Under the pieces are notes generated by a model. The model searched no databases. It worked only from the letters and a program-made list of their open reading frames with translations, and was not told the origin of the DNA. Below, one piece after another: positions 8,691 to 17,356 of a stretch of 23,065 nucleotides of DNA. The DNA comes from Cladosporium sp. IMV 00045 (taxonomy: Eukaryota > Ascomycota > Dothideomycetes > Cladosporiales > Cladosporiaceae). The stretch lies in NCBI GenBank assembly GCA_001931905.2, contig MSJI02000106.1, positions 1 through 23,065 of the forward strand, written 5' to 3'. How positions within the stretch are numbered: the stretch's first letter is position 1; each line of letters opens with the position of its first letter. Position numbers and translations under genes: made by a program.

Positions 8691-9167
8691 ATACCTGACG
8701 CAGGCGTAGTATCGCCTGCACCAGCCGGCGTGCCCGGCCAGTAATAACGGTGCTCTTGCCGGCGGGCGCTAGGGCTTGTCCACCTATTCTAGCGCTGGCG
8801 GGAGAAGGGCAAGCGACTAGCCAGAGGGAATACGCTCGGGTGGTGCGAGATCCTACCCCTGAAGCAGGCTCAGCAGAGCAGCACAGAGAAGCCACAGGGC
8901 GGGTGCTTTCATGTCAGGCATGTAGAAGCTGAAAAGGCATGAGATCGCAAAGTATGAATTTTCCAGGGTGCATGGGTGTTCTTTCGCATAGGATATGAGA
9001 TACGTCTGAAACGATAATGGCACAGTGGAGGCAATGACAGGGACGACTCATACGGAGGCCACACAAGGCCCTGAATTGTAAGAAGGACACCATTAGTTAC
9101 CAAGCTATCCACCAATATAGCACCTTCACCCCTTCACACACTTGTTTCTTTTCCAACAATCATCCAT
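8647..9167. repeat. Intergenic spacer with an imperfect duplicated segment
   Basis: Two stretches resemble each other: TTCGGGTGATACGAGA.CCATACCTGACGCAGGC near 8670-8705 and CTCGGGTGGTGCGAGA.CCTACCCCTGAAGCAGGC near 8837-8870. AGCACAGAGA-G motifs lie near 8653 and 8879. This looks like an old direct duplication. The rest, up to the ADH stop, contains no recognisable gene and presumably holds the ADH 3' untranslated region. Confidence 0.4.
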
Positions 9168-10408
9168 CTACTTTGACGTGTCCAAGACATAGCGGCCCGC
9201 AATCTTGCCTTCGTGCATCAAGTCGTACACCTTCTGGAGCTCGGAGAGCCCGACGACCTTGAAGGGAGCCTTGATCAGGCCGCGGCGGAAGAATCCGAGC
9301 GCCTCAGTGGTGTCCCTGCGGTTGCCGACGTAGGAGCCCTTGATGGTGACCATCTTGATGACCGACTCGAAGACGGGAGCGCGCAGGTAGGCGCCGGCGG
9401 GGAGACCGATGCAAACGACGGTTCCGCGTGGGCGGACGTACTGTTTTGTGTCAGTGCTCGTTTGCCAAGGAATGGGGAGCAATGGGTAGGTCGGCCGTCC
9501 GTGGGGGCTCTTTTGCGTGGTGAGGGTGGGGGGTCTCACCTCTGCAGCCTGCTGGAAAGGCTTCTCAGTAACAGCGACAAGAATCACAGCATGCGGACCT
9601 AATCCATCCTGTGTAGCCTCCTGGACTTCCTTGACAACATTCTTACTAGTGGCAAAGTCGACAAATGCGGATGCGCCGAGCTGCTCAAGGCACATCTTCT
9701 TCTTCTCATCGCCAGTGTCAATGGCAATGACCCTGAGTCCCATGGCCTTCGCGTACTGTTGAGCAAGGGAGCCAAGGCCACCACCAGCGCCGACGATGGC
9801 GACGCTCTGGCCAGGGCTGGCACCAGACTCCTTCAGGCCCTTGTAGACGGTGATACCGGCACAGAGCACTGGGGCAACCGCGTCGAGCGGGGTGTCCTTG
9901 TCCAAGCGAGCGACGTGAGCAGCCTTTGCGATAGCATACTGCTGGAATGAACCGTCGACGGTGTAGCCGGAGAGGAGTGCTTTCGGGCAGAGGGGCTCAT
10001 CTAAGCTTCAGTCAGCCCAATGGTCCTCTCAAGTGTTTCCTTATACATAAACCAAAAGCAGCTCAGCTGGAAAACCTCACCAGACTGTTGGCAAAAGTCG
10101 CAGACCAAGCAGCTGCCATTGATCCACTTCACACCAGCGTGGTCGCCAACTTCAATATCTTGGACAAGGCCACCCCTCGCCACCACGACTCCAGCACCCT
10201 CGTGGCCACCCACAAGGGGAAGTTTGGTAGGGAGCGGCCAGTCGCCTTTCAAGGCGTGAAGGTCAGTGTGGCAGACACCGGAGTATTTGATATTGACGAG
10301 GACCTCATCTGGGCCTGGCTTCTGGACCGGGATCTCCTTGTACTCGACTGGACCGCCGGTCTTCTCGATGACCTGGGCCCACTGCTTCTCGGGAATGGTT
10401 GGGGACAT
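9168..10408 (-). CDS. Zinc-dependent alcohol dehydrogenase, three exons
   Basis: This is a medium-chain NAD-dependent alcohol dehydrogenase, catalysing ethanol/acetaldehyde interconversion, probably in the cytosol. Exons on the minus strand are 10408-10081, 10000-9540 and 9440-9168; introns are 10080-10001 (80 bases, GTGAGG...CTTAG) and 9539-9441 (99 bases, GTGAGA...AACAG). The spliced frame is 354 codons, giving 353 residues, matching fungal ADH1 proteins. Catalytic zinc ligands are Cys in GVCHTDLH, His in GGHEGAG and Cys in [12 protein letters not shown]. The structural zinc cluster is CLVCDFC plus the Cys in DEPLC, restored by splicing intron 1. The NAD-binding glycine motif is GAGGGLG, and the following [11 protein letters not shown] carries the ribose-binding Asp. 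The protein ends [16 protein letters not shown] 10408 ([10 protein letters not shown]) matches the family; an in-frame ATG at 10429 would add seven residues. No damage is seen, so it is likely functional, and it is the most conserved gene in this repeat-rich stretch. Confidence 0.96.
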
Positions 10409-10429
10409 GTTTGATGTTCTCGATGGCAT

Positions 10430-11312
10430 AGGTAGATCTGGTGTTATTTGAATCTTTTGATAACTGCGCAGGAAAAGAGCTTGGGTATTTGGTTAGACTT
10501 TTGTTAGACTTCAGAGGAACCATCTGACGCGGGCCCGACGTCTTTATGTCGTTCACATGTCCGGCCCTAGGGAACCATCTTGCCATCTTGGACGTGAGGG
10601 TAAGCTCGAGGATCATGCACGAGCTCCAGCTTCCTAGTAAATATGGCAACATTCGGGCGACCCGGGGGAAGCTGGTGACGATCAGGACGCATTCGCAGGC
10701 CCGCCTGATTGGCTCAAGTATAATGTGCTGTGCAGTACTCTAGGCTTTCGCACCCGTGCTTTTTTCCGGGCCCGCTGGAGAACACGCCGGTATAGTTCTA
10801 GCTCTAGCGGGGAAAGTGGAGCATCTCCATGCGCTCTTTTACAGTGGCTCTCCACCACAGTACCAAGTTCTTGACACAAATTTCTGTTCATATTCGCGGG
10901 TTTAGAACGGCAATCTTGGAGCCCACCGGAGCTTTGGCACAAATGTGCCGTTTTCTGAAGAGGAGACCTGATTTGCTTCGGTTAAGCGCTGTTCTGGAAA
11001 CCCACAGCTCCTTGGGGCTCAATGATGTGGGGCGAGCGATTTCCGCGTCTGCATCTCGAGCTGAATCCATTCACCCGCTGAAGCATGTTCCCGCCGTATC
11101 CTCCTGCATCTGGACGCGTGTGATGCTTGAAGCAGTATTTTTCGCCAGCGATCACCCGGCGGCCGAACGGATGACATGGTGGCTTTTCTCCACGAAGGAT
11201 GCGATCCATGCATCGACATCTTGAAAGCCGCCGTGATTCGCATGCCCGATCTTCGGACGAGCGGATGGTGTTTTATTGGCACGAGATATGTTAACTTAAT
11301 GGCTGTCTCATA
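10430..11312. other. ADH upstream region, no further gene recognised
   Basis: About 880 bases between the ADH start and the second pogo element. The part up to about 10700 is presumably the ADH promoter. Several short frames exist on both strands between 10680 and 11310, but none carries recognisable motifs. Confidence 0.45.
10516..10578 (-). promoter_or_regulatory. Paired GGAACCATCT motif upstream of ADH
   Basis: The decamer GGAACCATCT (AGATGGTTCC in the ADH direction) occurs exactly at 10516-10525 and 10569-10578, about 110 and 160 bases upstream of the ADH start. Spacing and position fit a regulatory site pair, but no known factor is recognised. Confidence 0.25.
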
Positions 11313-11314
11313 TA

Positions 11315-11416
11315 ATCGTGCCGGCCAAGGCTTCGCGCGGCCAGCTACCCCTCGTCTCGTCTCAGACTCGCGAGCGAGTGCCGCACAGCTCAATGCAAAA
11401 CACAGCTCAATGCAAA
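11315..11416. repeat. Left 102-base inverted repeat of pogo element copy 2
   Basis: It begins ATCGTGCCGGCCAAGG and matches the reverse complement of 13183-13284 without a mismatch. TA at 11313-11314 and TA at 13285-13286 are the target duplication. The inner part holds two tandem 17-base units, CACAGCTCAATGCAAAA at 11384-11400 and the same minus its last base at 11401-11416, possibly transposase-binding sites. Confidence 0.95.
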
Positions 11417-11417
11417 G

Positions 11418-13130
11418 CTATACATTACTACGTGTTGTATCTACTAATTCATCCATCACCTGGCACCAGATTGGTATAACCTTTGCGCGATATTTCTTCC
11501 ACATAGGTAGGGATCCACCTGGCTGAATAGCTTTGAGCATGGTGGCCGTACGCTGTTTAAAAGCAGCCTGATCTGCTCGTTCAATGATCTTTTTGGCCTT
11601 CTCAATCTCATCATCTTCGCAATTTTGAACCATGCGCCGCATGCGGCGCGCATTTGCAGTCGTAAGGACACCGCCACGTTGAAGGCTAGACCTCTTTTGT
11701 AGTCCACGAGCTCGAGATGCAGCTGCTACAACAGTTGAATCCTTTAATTCTTCGACTGCCTCAGCCCCAGCAATAGCCTGAATTTGGGCACCGCGAAGGA
11801 GTGGTAAGAGCCGAGTTTTGAGAGCTGGATGAAGTAGATTATCATTTAAGATAGTATCTGAGTGACGCTTAAGCGTACGCACTGTACGCGGAGTCGTGAT
11901 ATCGTAGGTTGGTGGTGGTGTAGGCGTTCGAGCAGGAGCTCGGCGGATTGCTTCGATCCGAGCGCGCACGAAGTCCACCACGAAAGCTGCATTGAATGGC
12001 CATATCCCTGTCTTTTCAAAAGCTGCTTTGATAGTGCCAGGGGACAGGGCCTGTCGCCTGAAGTATTCAAAGTCATTGAAAAACTCAAGCTTGTTGTAAT
12101 CACTACAACCAAGCCGCGCAGCTCGGTTAACAGCTTCAGAGTGGTAGTGTTTGTAGGGCTGAAATACCACGACATCTAGGGGTTGTAGGAAGTGTGTTGA
12201 ATGCGATGGCAGTCCGAAGGGGATGACCTTATGTTCATCACAGTACTTAATGAACTCGTAGGTGTAGTGGGAGCCGTAGCCGTCGAGTAGAAGTAGCCGC
12301 CAGGCACCTCTTTGAGAGCGCTGAGAATGCTTCTCAAAGTGCGCAATCCATCTAACCATTAACTCGTCGTTCATGTAGCCATTATCAGCGACTCCTACTA
12401 ATGTCGTATCGTGTAGGTTCTGAAACCAGCTCGATTGGTGCTGTTTTGCGGCGATGACAAGCATAGCTGGTATAGCGATAACGTTACCACCAGCTGAGAC
12501 TGCCTCCACCACCGTGAGGCTCTCACGGTTATTCGCAATTGGTAGGAAGTGGGACTTCTCAGGCTGCTCAGTAAGCACATACTGGCTCTTGCTGGTGCCA
12601 ATTCGGAAGCCTGTCTCATCCATGTTCCATATATTCTCAGGTGTAATGCCATGCTTTTGAATGACTGCGTGTAGCTTCTCAAACCAGCCCTCAACATCGG
12701 ATAGGTCTTAGGCAGCTGCTCGAACTGCCTCTAGGGGCGCCTGTTTACGTTTCTTCCATGTAGGGTGGCGTTCTAAGAAGCGTAGGATCCATGAATGGCT
12801 GACTGTTGGTGGCGGTGATATATCTGTATACGCACGCCGGAGGATTGATTCGGCAGAGATAGTTAATGCGCGCGGCCGTGCATGGACTCCTAGGGCCTCA
12901 CAACGCTCCAGATAGGTGACTAGCGCAGCCTCTTGCTCCTTATTCAGTCTCCTGTTTGTAGGAGTGCGTGTAGTCCTTGAATCATTGCCTTGGAGCCGCC
13001 TACGTAAGCGGTCGTAGGGGACGTTAAACAATGAGGCCAAATCGGTAATTTTAACAGGTTCCGTTTGGTCTCTCTGAAAACTAATAGCTTCATCAATCTC
13101 CGCCTCGACCTGGTGGTATTTAGACGCCAT
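11418..13130 (-). pseudogene. Fot1/pogo-like transposase with one nonsense codon
   Basis: The frame starts at ATG 13130, has TAA at 12710-12708 (codon 141), and continues in the same frame to a stop at 11420-11418: 571 codons with the stops counted, a usual Fot1 length. The helix-turn-helix/Tc5 DNA-binding region is upstream of the stop. The DDE domain downstream has its three acidic residues: Asp in MDETGF, Asp in LLLDGYGSH and Asp in LQPLDVVVF, the DDD type typical of pogo/Fot1. After the DDE domain comes a basic, alanine-rich tail. In copy 1 the same codon is TAC. The change is a C to A transversion, not the C to T expected from repeat-induced point mutation. The second half could in principle start from the Met of MDETGF (12623), but would lack the DNA-binding region. 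Confidence 0.93.
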
Positions 13131-13182
13131 GGTGCTTGAATAGTATATGTGAAAAGGGAATAGACGCGTAGCTATACCAACT

Positions 13183-13284
13183 TTTGCATTGAGCTGTGTT
13201 TTGCATTGAGCTGTGCGGCACTCGCTCGCGAGTCTGAGACGAGACGAGGGGTAGCTGGCCGCGCGAAGCCTTGGCCGGCACGAT
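13183..13284. repeat. Right 102-base inverted repeat of pogo element copy 2
   Basis: Perfect inverted match of 11315-11416, followed by TA at 13285-13286. The equivalent end of copy 1 (about 852-953) shows a few substitutions. Confidence 0.95.
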
Positions 13285-13286
13285 TA

Positions 13287-13896
13287 AGTTATAACTTAGT
13301 TGACAGTCTTTACCTAACGTCATTCATCAGTACCCTGCGCATGGGTACGCGTGCACGTCTCGGTGCCTGGTTCATGCCCCCCTTCCATCTATACAATCCT
13401 TATGGGGAATGATATATTGAAAGTCTACAGCGAGATTGAGACAAACTTGGGCCCTCCTTAGGAGAAGGCTAAAGAGGAGAGGAGGAAGGAGCAAGGAGAA
13501 GCAGACGAGAATAAGTTATGGCAGACGCCTAAGGATAGAGAAGTAGAAGTACGTTATGGATCAAAAGATAAGAGATTGGTATGAAGGGGCGCTACGGCTA
13601 ACATATGAAGTGTGGCAGGATGAGAGGGAACAACAGAAAGGTAACGACAGGTACGGGGCACCGTACCGCTCATACGGTCACCGTGAATAGCCTGATTGAA
13701 TCAAACAAACAAAACAAACAAAGCTGGCGGGTAGGGTCGATTCAGTCAGTCTCACTGGGTATCGCCATCAGATTAATGAAAGTATGATTGAAGCATAGTA
13801 GAAGTTTGATTGACTCGTGATTTGGGTTGCGCCAAGTAATCATGGTTGTGAGACTCTACGGGTATAACCGTGGATGCCTCGATCGATTCGTAACAC
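13287..13896. other. Intergenic, nothing recognised
   Basis: The spacer contains a purine-rich patch (about 13450-13510) and a short AAACAAAC-type run near 13705-13720. No gene or RNA is recognised. Its distal part should contain the 3' untranslated region of the minus-strand gene ending at 13897. Confidence 0.45.
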
Positions 13897-14640
13897 TTAG
13901 TTGGGCGGACCATGAGGATGCCAGTCAGTTTTTGCTGCTTTGCTGGATGATGCACTGTACGGTGTCGCGTGTGGCAAGTTGCATGATTTGTTGACCAATG
14001 CAAGTTGTACGCAAAAACCATCCTCCCACGAATCTGCGCCTGCAAGAGGAGGAACGGGTGCAATGCCGACGCTTGCGCGGTGTTGACGTAGCATGGTCGA
14101 GTTGAAACCGTATTCCCCATCACGAGTGGCAGTCTCGTTGTCGAAAAGTTGACCATCTGCGGTGAACCCCATGACTAGCTCAGGGATACCGAGAGGAAGG
14201 CTGTTGCTCCTCTCATCCCAACGCCACGTGTGGAATGTCTTGCCGTAGGTGGTAACAAGGATCGACATGAGTGCATCGTCGACTGGTTGCGGCATTCCAG
14301 GCTCGTAAAGGGAGCCAGATGTGACCTCGTAAGAGTGGCTATGCCATAATTGCTTCTCCTCCGTAGAGAAGGTTTGGAAAGTCTCGTTGTTGGTGATGTA
14401 TTCAATACCGCGCAGTCTCGACGGTGAGTAGTGTGAGTCGTAAATCACACATTGAATGAAGTCGTCTCGTACAATAGCGCAGTGGTGGTTGGCTTGCATC
14501 TGGTGTGAAATTTCGCCGTTAACGAAGTGGAAACCATTGAAGAATAGAACGGCGTTGTCAGCGCCAATCTGTCCGAACGGCAACGTGAAGGCGGACAATA
14601 CTGGCGAAACCAAAGCTAGCGTGAATAGGAAGTACAACAT
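13897..14640 (-). CDS. Secreted OBAP/DUF1264-family protein
   Basis: The single-exon 247-residue protein begins MLYFLFTLALVSPVLSA, a typical signal peptide with cleavage expected after about residue 17, so it is predicted to be secreted. The mature part matches the OBAP (oil body-associated protein)/DUF1264 family: HHCAIVRDDFIQCVIYD near residue 52, then IEYI, the strongly conserved LWHSHSYEV near residue 98, MPQPVDDALM, TYGKTFHTW and LPLGIPELVMGFTADGQL. Family biochemistry is poorly known; plant members associate with lipid bodies. Two Asn-x-Ser/Thr sites (NETF, NETA) and a further NKS fit a glycosylated extracellular protein. The last 40 or so residues look non-conserved. No break is seen. 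Its promoter side faces 14641 onward. Confidence 0.85.
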   Translation of the reverse strand: MLYFLFTLALVSPVLSAFTLPFGQIGADNAVLFFNGFHFVNGEISHQMQANHHCAIVRDDFIQCVIYDSHYSPSRLRGIEYITNNETFQTFSTEEKQLWHSHSYEVTSGSLYEPGMPQPVDDALMSILVTTYGKTFHTWRWDERSNSLPLGIPELVMGFTADGQLFDNETATRDGEYGFNSTMLRQHRASVGIAPVPPLAGADSWEDGFCVQLALVNKSCNLPHATPYSASSSKAAKTDWHPHGPPN

Positions 14641-15769
14641 ATCTGATAAATGCAGTTATATGATAAGTCGATGTAGGAAAGACGGATGGAAAGAGTGGCT
14701 TAAGTAGCAGGTGAGAACGTCTGAACGGCGATCTCAGTCTACGGATCGGCGACTGAAGACTCATCTCTACAGCAGCGGGGACCGCGGCTCGGGTTGATGA
14801 ATATCGACCAGCTTTGTAGTCCGTCATCGCGAGATCGATGGCTGGAGCAAAAGCAAGCTTGGCCGTGGCCCACATGCGCTAAAGTTACTTCATATATCGT
14901 GACGCCACGCTGATGTCACGCGAGCGTCACGCGAAGACGGCAAGACGAAGCCAACCTCCGATGCCGCTGCAGATACTACCCTCATTTTGAATGCATCGAG
15001 AGTAACATAGCTCATCAGTACGTCGCGTGACGTTCACGTGGAGCCACGCGACAGAGGGTTAACCAACTCTGATACGCTTCCCGGAAACACGGCACAATTC
15101 GGAACAGAAAGCACCCACAGGGCTTGGCTACAATGTATGACCACTCCGCGGTCTCTTCCTGGTCTCTTCATGACGAGCCGTAGCTAAATGTTCAATTCAA
15201 ACAGTGATGAAGAAATTGTAACCAGTCACTGCCATCCCCAAAGACCGCATTGGTAGAGGGTACATTATCGCCAGGCCTTGAGCTTTTTCGAGGCCCGAGA
15301 CCCAAAGTAGCTTGCTACTGAGCGTTGACCCCTCTTTGTCATCCAGAAACTTCGCCAACCCGGAGTCAGCTCCATAATGCAAGGATGATGGGTTTCTTCC
15401 CTGCAAGAGTCGACGTTGTTGGCGATCGAGCGGGGAAAGCTACATTTTTGGTATAGTGGATAACCATCAAGCGGGAAGCGGCAATCATCATTGGCTGCAG
15501 TCTACAGCGGCGGGACGGTTTGCAGATCTGATAGTCGCCGATACCGACGGCTTTCTTGCGATGCTCTAGTATTTCACCTGGACCGCGTCGTATCACAGGA
15601 AATAGAAACGGTGTCACCGATAGGGTCGGTCGATAACACGTCACTGGCATCTAGTAAATGTGGTGGATGGAAGCCCTTGAGTGACGTTCCAGCTTCGGAG
15701 TGCACGGCCAAGCCTCTACAGTGAGACTACACTGATCCAGCCCTCAGGGGGGCTTGGCCACATCAAGTG
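14641..15769. other. Upstream region of secreted gene, no further gene recognised
   Basis: More than 1.1 kb separates the OBAP-like start codon from the second hAT element. A minus-strand stretch near 15310-15420 reads SLHYGADSGLAKFLDDKEG, faintly like an ankyrin repeat, but it is interrupted by frame changes and too short to call. The remainder shows no recognisable gene. Confidence 0.4.
14915..15031. promoter_or_regulatory. GTCACGCGA cluster upstream of secreted gene
   Basis: GTCACGCGA occurs at 14915-14923 and 14926-14934 (11-base period) and inverted as TCGCGTGAC at 15023-15031; a related CCACGCGAC lies near 15044. The cluster is about 275-390 bases upstream of the minus-strand gene starting at 14640. 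The core resembles ACGCG-type fungal regulator sites, but no factor is assigned. Confidence 0.3.
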
Positions 15770-15790
15770 CAAGGGTCGCAACAACCCGCC
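15770..15790. repeat. Left inverted repeat of hAT element 2
   Basis: It starts CAAGGGTCGCAACAACCC and is 21 bases, a perfect inverted match of 17336-17356. The octamer before it (ATCAAGTG) has no counterpart after the right end. GGTTGAT-type subterminal repeats follow. Confidence 0.85.
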
Positions 15791-16178
15791 TAGGTTGATT
15801 AGGTTGGCTGATGAGGTTGATGTTTTGAGTCTCCAACCCACCTGTTCAACTATTGAGAATGCTTCAACCCGCTATTTGAAAAGCGTCAACCCACGTCAAA
15901 GGTTGAAGGTAGGTTGATGGATTCATAACTTGTTAAATAGTTGCAGTTTGAGGTAGTATAGCTGTGGTATAGCAGATCTCAGGTGTTGTTAGATCTGGTT
16001 TAGGGTCAGGGTTTGGGTGAACGGAGGGCTCTGATTAGTCGACATCGTATCACGTGATCAGATTGCGGCCAAATCGGCACCTCTGAGACCTCCGAGAAAG
16101 TCGTCTCGGAAGGCCTCCTGAACAACACGAATAGCATGCTTCTTCAAAAATTCAAAACACCACCACCACAACGTCGCC

Positions 16179-17075
16179 ATGGCTTCACAAGCACGCAGGT
16201 GCAAGCGCAACATCAGCACAGTCGATTCCGATACTGAAAGTACCACTCCACAGTCGCAACCGGCCAAGCGAGGCCGCCAAAGTCAGTTTCAATTCGGCCA
16301 AACTGCCATTACTTCAGCTTCATCTTTGACCACAACAACAACCACAACAACACGATCCCCTTCGCTATCCCCTGACCCAGAGGACCTGCGCGTACATCCT
16401 TCAGAGCACGCGCTCGCACGTCGCCAGCGCACGATCATAGCTGCTCAGAGAGCTGAATCTGGCCTCGTACCAACGGCCGTGAGGCAATTGACGTTGCAAA
16501 GGAGCAGGTACAATCACTGTTTGATGAATACCTCGCCAAGCACCGTCCGACTTCACCAACACCGGCACTAGCACCGGCGCAGGCTGCAGTACTGCCGGCA
16601 CCGGTTGATGCTTACAAACGCTTCCTTAGTTCAACCTTACGGAGCCGTTCAGGATAACCTCAACCGACGGTAAAACAAGCACGATCTTGAGCTCCAGCGC
16701 TTCATGGATGACGAGCTAGATACCTCACTTATTACGTACGTCAATGGTATGAGCGTTGAGGGTGACTACTTCGATGAACCGCTCCGTTGGTGGCGTGAGA
16801 GAGGCGAGAGCAGCTACCCTATCCTTGCGGCCATGGCGTACGACCTCTTTTCACTACCTGGCATGAGCAGCGAGTGCGAGAGGTCATTCAGTGCTGCCAA
16901 ACGGATGGTCACCGACGCTAGGTACCAGCTTAAGACTGACATTATTGAGGCAGATCAGTGTGTGAAGAGCTGGCTCAAACATGGCCTTGCAAACGGCCAG
17001 CATGCCTTCACTAACATTGCAGATCTTGAGGAGGTAGCAGCAGAGATAGCAGCACCAGCGATAGTTAGAGTATGA
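16179..17075 (+). pseudogene. hAT transposase remnant, N- and C-termini only
   Basis: ATG 16179 begins MASQARRCKRN and leads through a Ser/Thr-rich, basic N-terminus (PAKRGRQSQ, poly-Thr) in one frame to 16571. Before that stop, coding resemblance shifts to another frame (EQVQSLFDEYLAKHRP, DAYKRFLSSTLRS) ending TAA at 16655-16657. A further frame from about 16677 to 17075 gives the hAT C-terminal dimerisation region: DEPLRWWRERGESSYPIL, then SSECERSFSAAKR with the catalytic Glu, and CVKSWLKHGL. The BED finger and the two catalytic Asp blocks are absent, so most of the core is deleted and the rest is frameshifted. It cannot encode a working transposase; it may be mobilised in trans. Confidence 0.85.
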
Positions 17076-17120
17076 ACAGCAACACCCTCTCAACTAGCTC
17101 TACCAGATATATCGTCAACA

Positions 17121-17177
17121 CGCAGGCCTCGCAGGCCTCGGAGGTCACGGAGGTCACGGAGGAGGTTACGGAGGTCT
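17121..17177. repeat. Short imperfect tandem repeats
   Basis: CGCAGGCCT is repeated twice, then GGAGGTCAC-type units (GAGGTCACG, GAGGTTACG, GAGGTCTC) follow in the 3' part of hAT element 2. They are a local micro-repeat, likely from slippage. Confidence 0.55.
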
Positions 17178-17335
17178 CATTAACACCACCTTAAATCATG
17201 CCAAGGCTCCAAATACCATCAACCTAGGTTCAACCCTCCATCAACCCACGTACTGCTGAGGCATCAACCCGCTAGTTGGGTTGTTCAATCTCACTTTCAT
17301 CAACCAACTATCCTGAGGCATTAAACCCACGTGAG

Positions 17336-17356
17336 GGCGGGTTGTTGCGACCCTTG
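17336..17356. repeat. Right inverted repeat of hAT element 2
   Basis: Perfect inverted partner of 15770-15790, ending TTGCGACCCTTG. It lies inside the chimeric open reading frame that runs on into the LINE. Confidence 0.85.

Larger units (their letters stand above)
11315..13284 (-). mobile_element. Fot1/pogo-type DNA transposon, copy 2, complete
   Basis: This 1970-base element has 102-base perfect inverted repeats, TA target duplications and a single intronless transposase frame on the minus strand. The perfect long repeats indicate a recent insertion. The transposase carries one nonsense codon, so this copy is not autonomous unless the stop is read through. Confidence 0.96.
15770..17356 (+). 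mobile_element. hAT element 2, internally deleted
   Basis: This 1587-base element has perfect 21-base inverted ends starting CAAGGG and many subterminal GGTTGATG/CATCAACC repeats (15791-15925 and 17216-17330). Inside are only the N-terminal and C-terminal parts of a hAT transposase. The right end abuts LINE coding sequence. The 8 bases outside each end do not match (ATCAAGTG against GCTGCGCA), so the flanks have been rearranged or one end was produced by recombination. The subterminal sequence differs from both hAT element 1 and its nested guest, so this is a third hAT family. Confidence 0.88.

Noticed and set aside
8207..8698. Glu-rich 163-codon frame on the plus strand (and a hydrophobic frame on the minus strand)
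   Set aside because: The plus frame has no ATG until near its end, and both frames follow from purine-rich composition; no domain is recognisable.
9213..10451. Long plus-strand frames opposite the ADH gene
   Set aside because: Antisense shadows of the ADH exons; no motifs of their own.
10829..11224. 131-codon plus-strand frame and overlapping minus-strand frames between ADH and pogo copy 2
   Set aside because: No recognisable domain, no promoter context, and competing frames of similar length on both strands.
15197..15420. Minus-strand stretch faintly like an ankyrin repeat (SLHYGADSGLAKFLDD)
   Set aside because: Less than one full repeat, frame changes around it, no second repeat nearby.
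15995..16020. Telomere-like TTAGGG/TTTGGG wording (GTTTAGGGTCAGGGTTTGGG)
   Set aside because: Single, irregular occurrence inside hAT element 2; not a tandem array.
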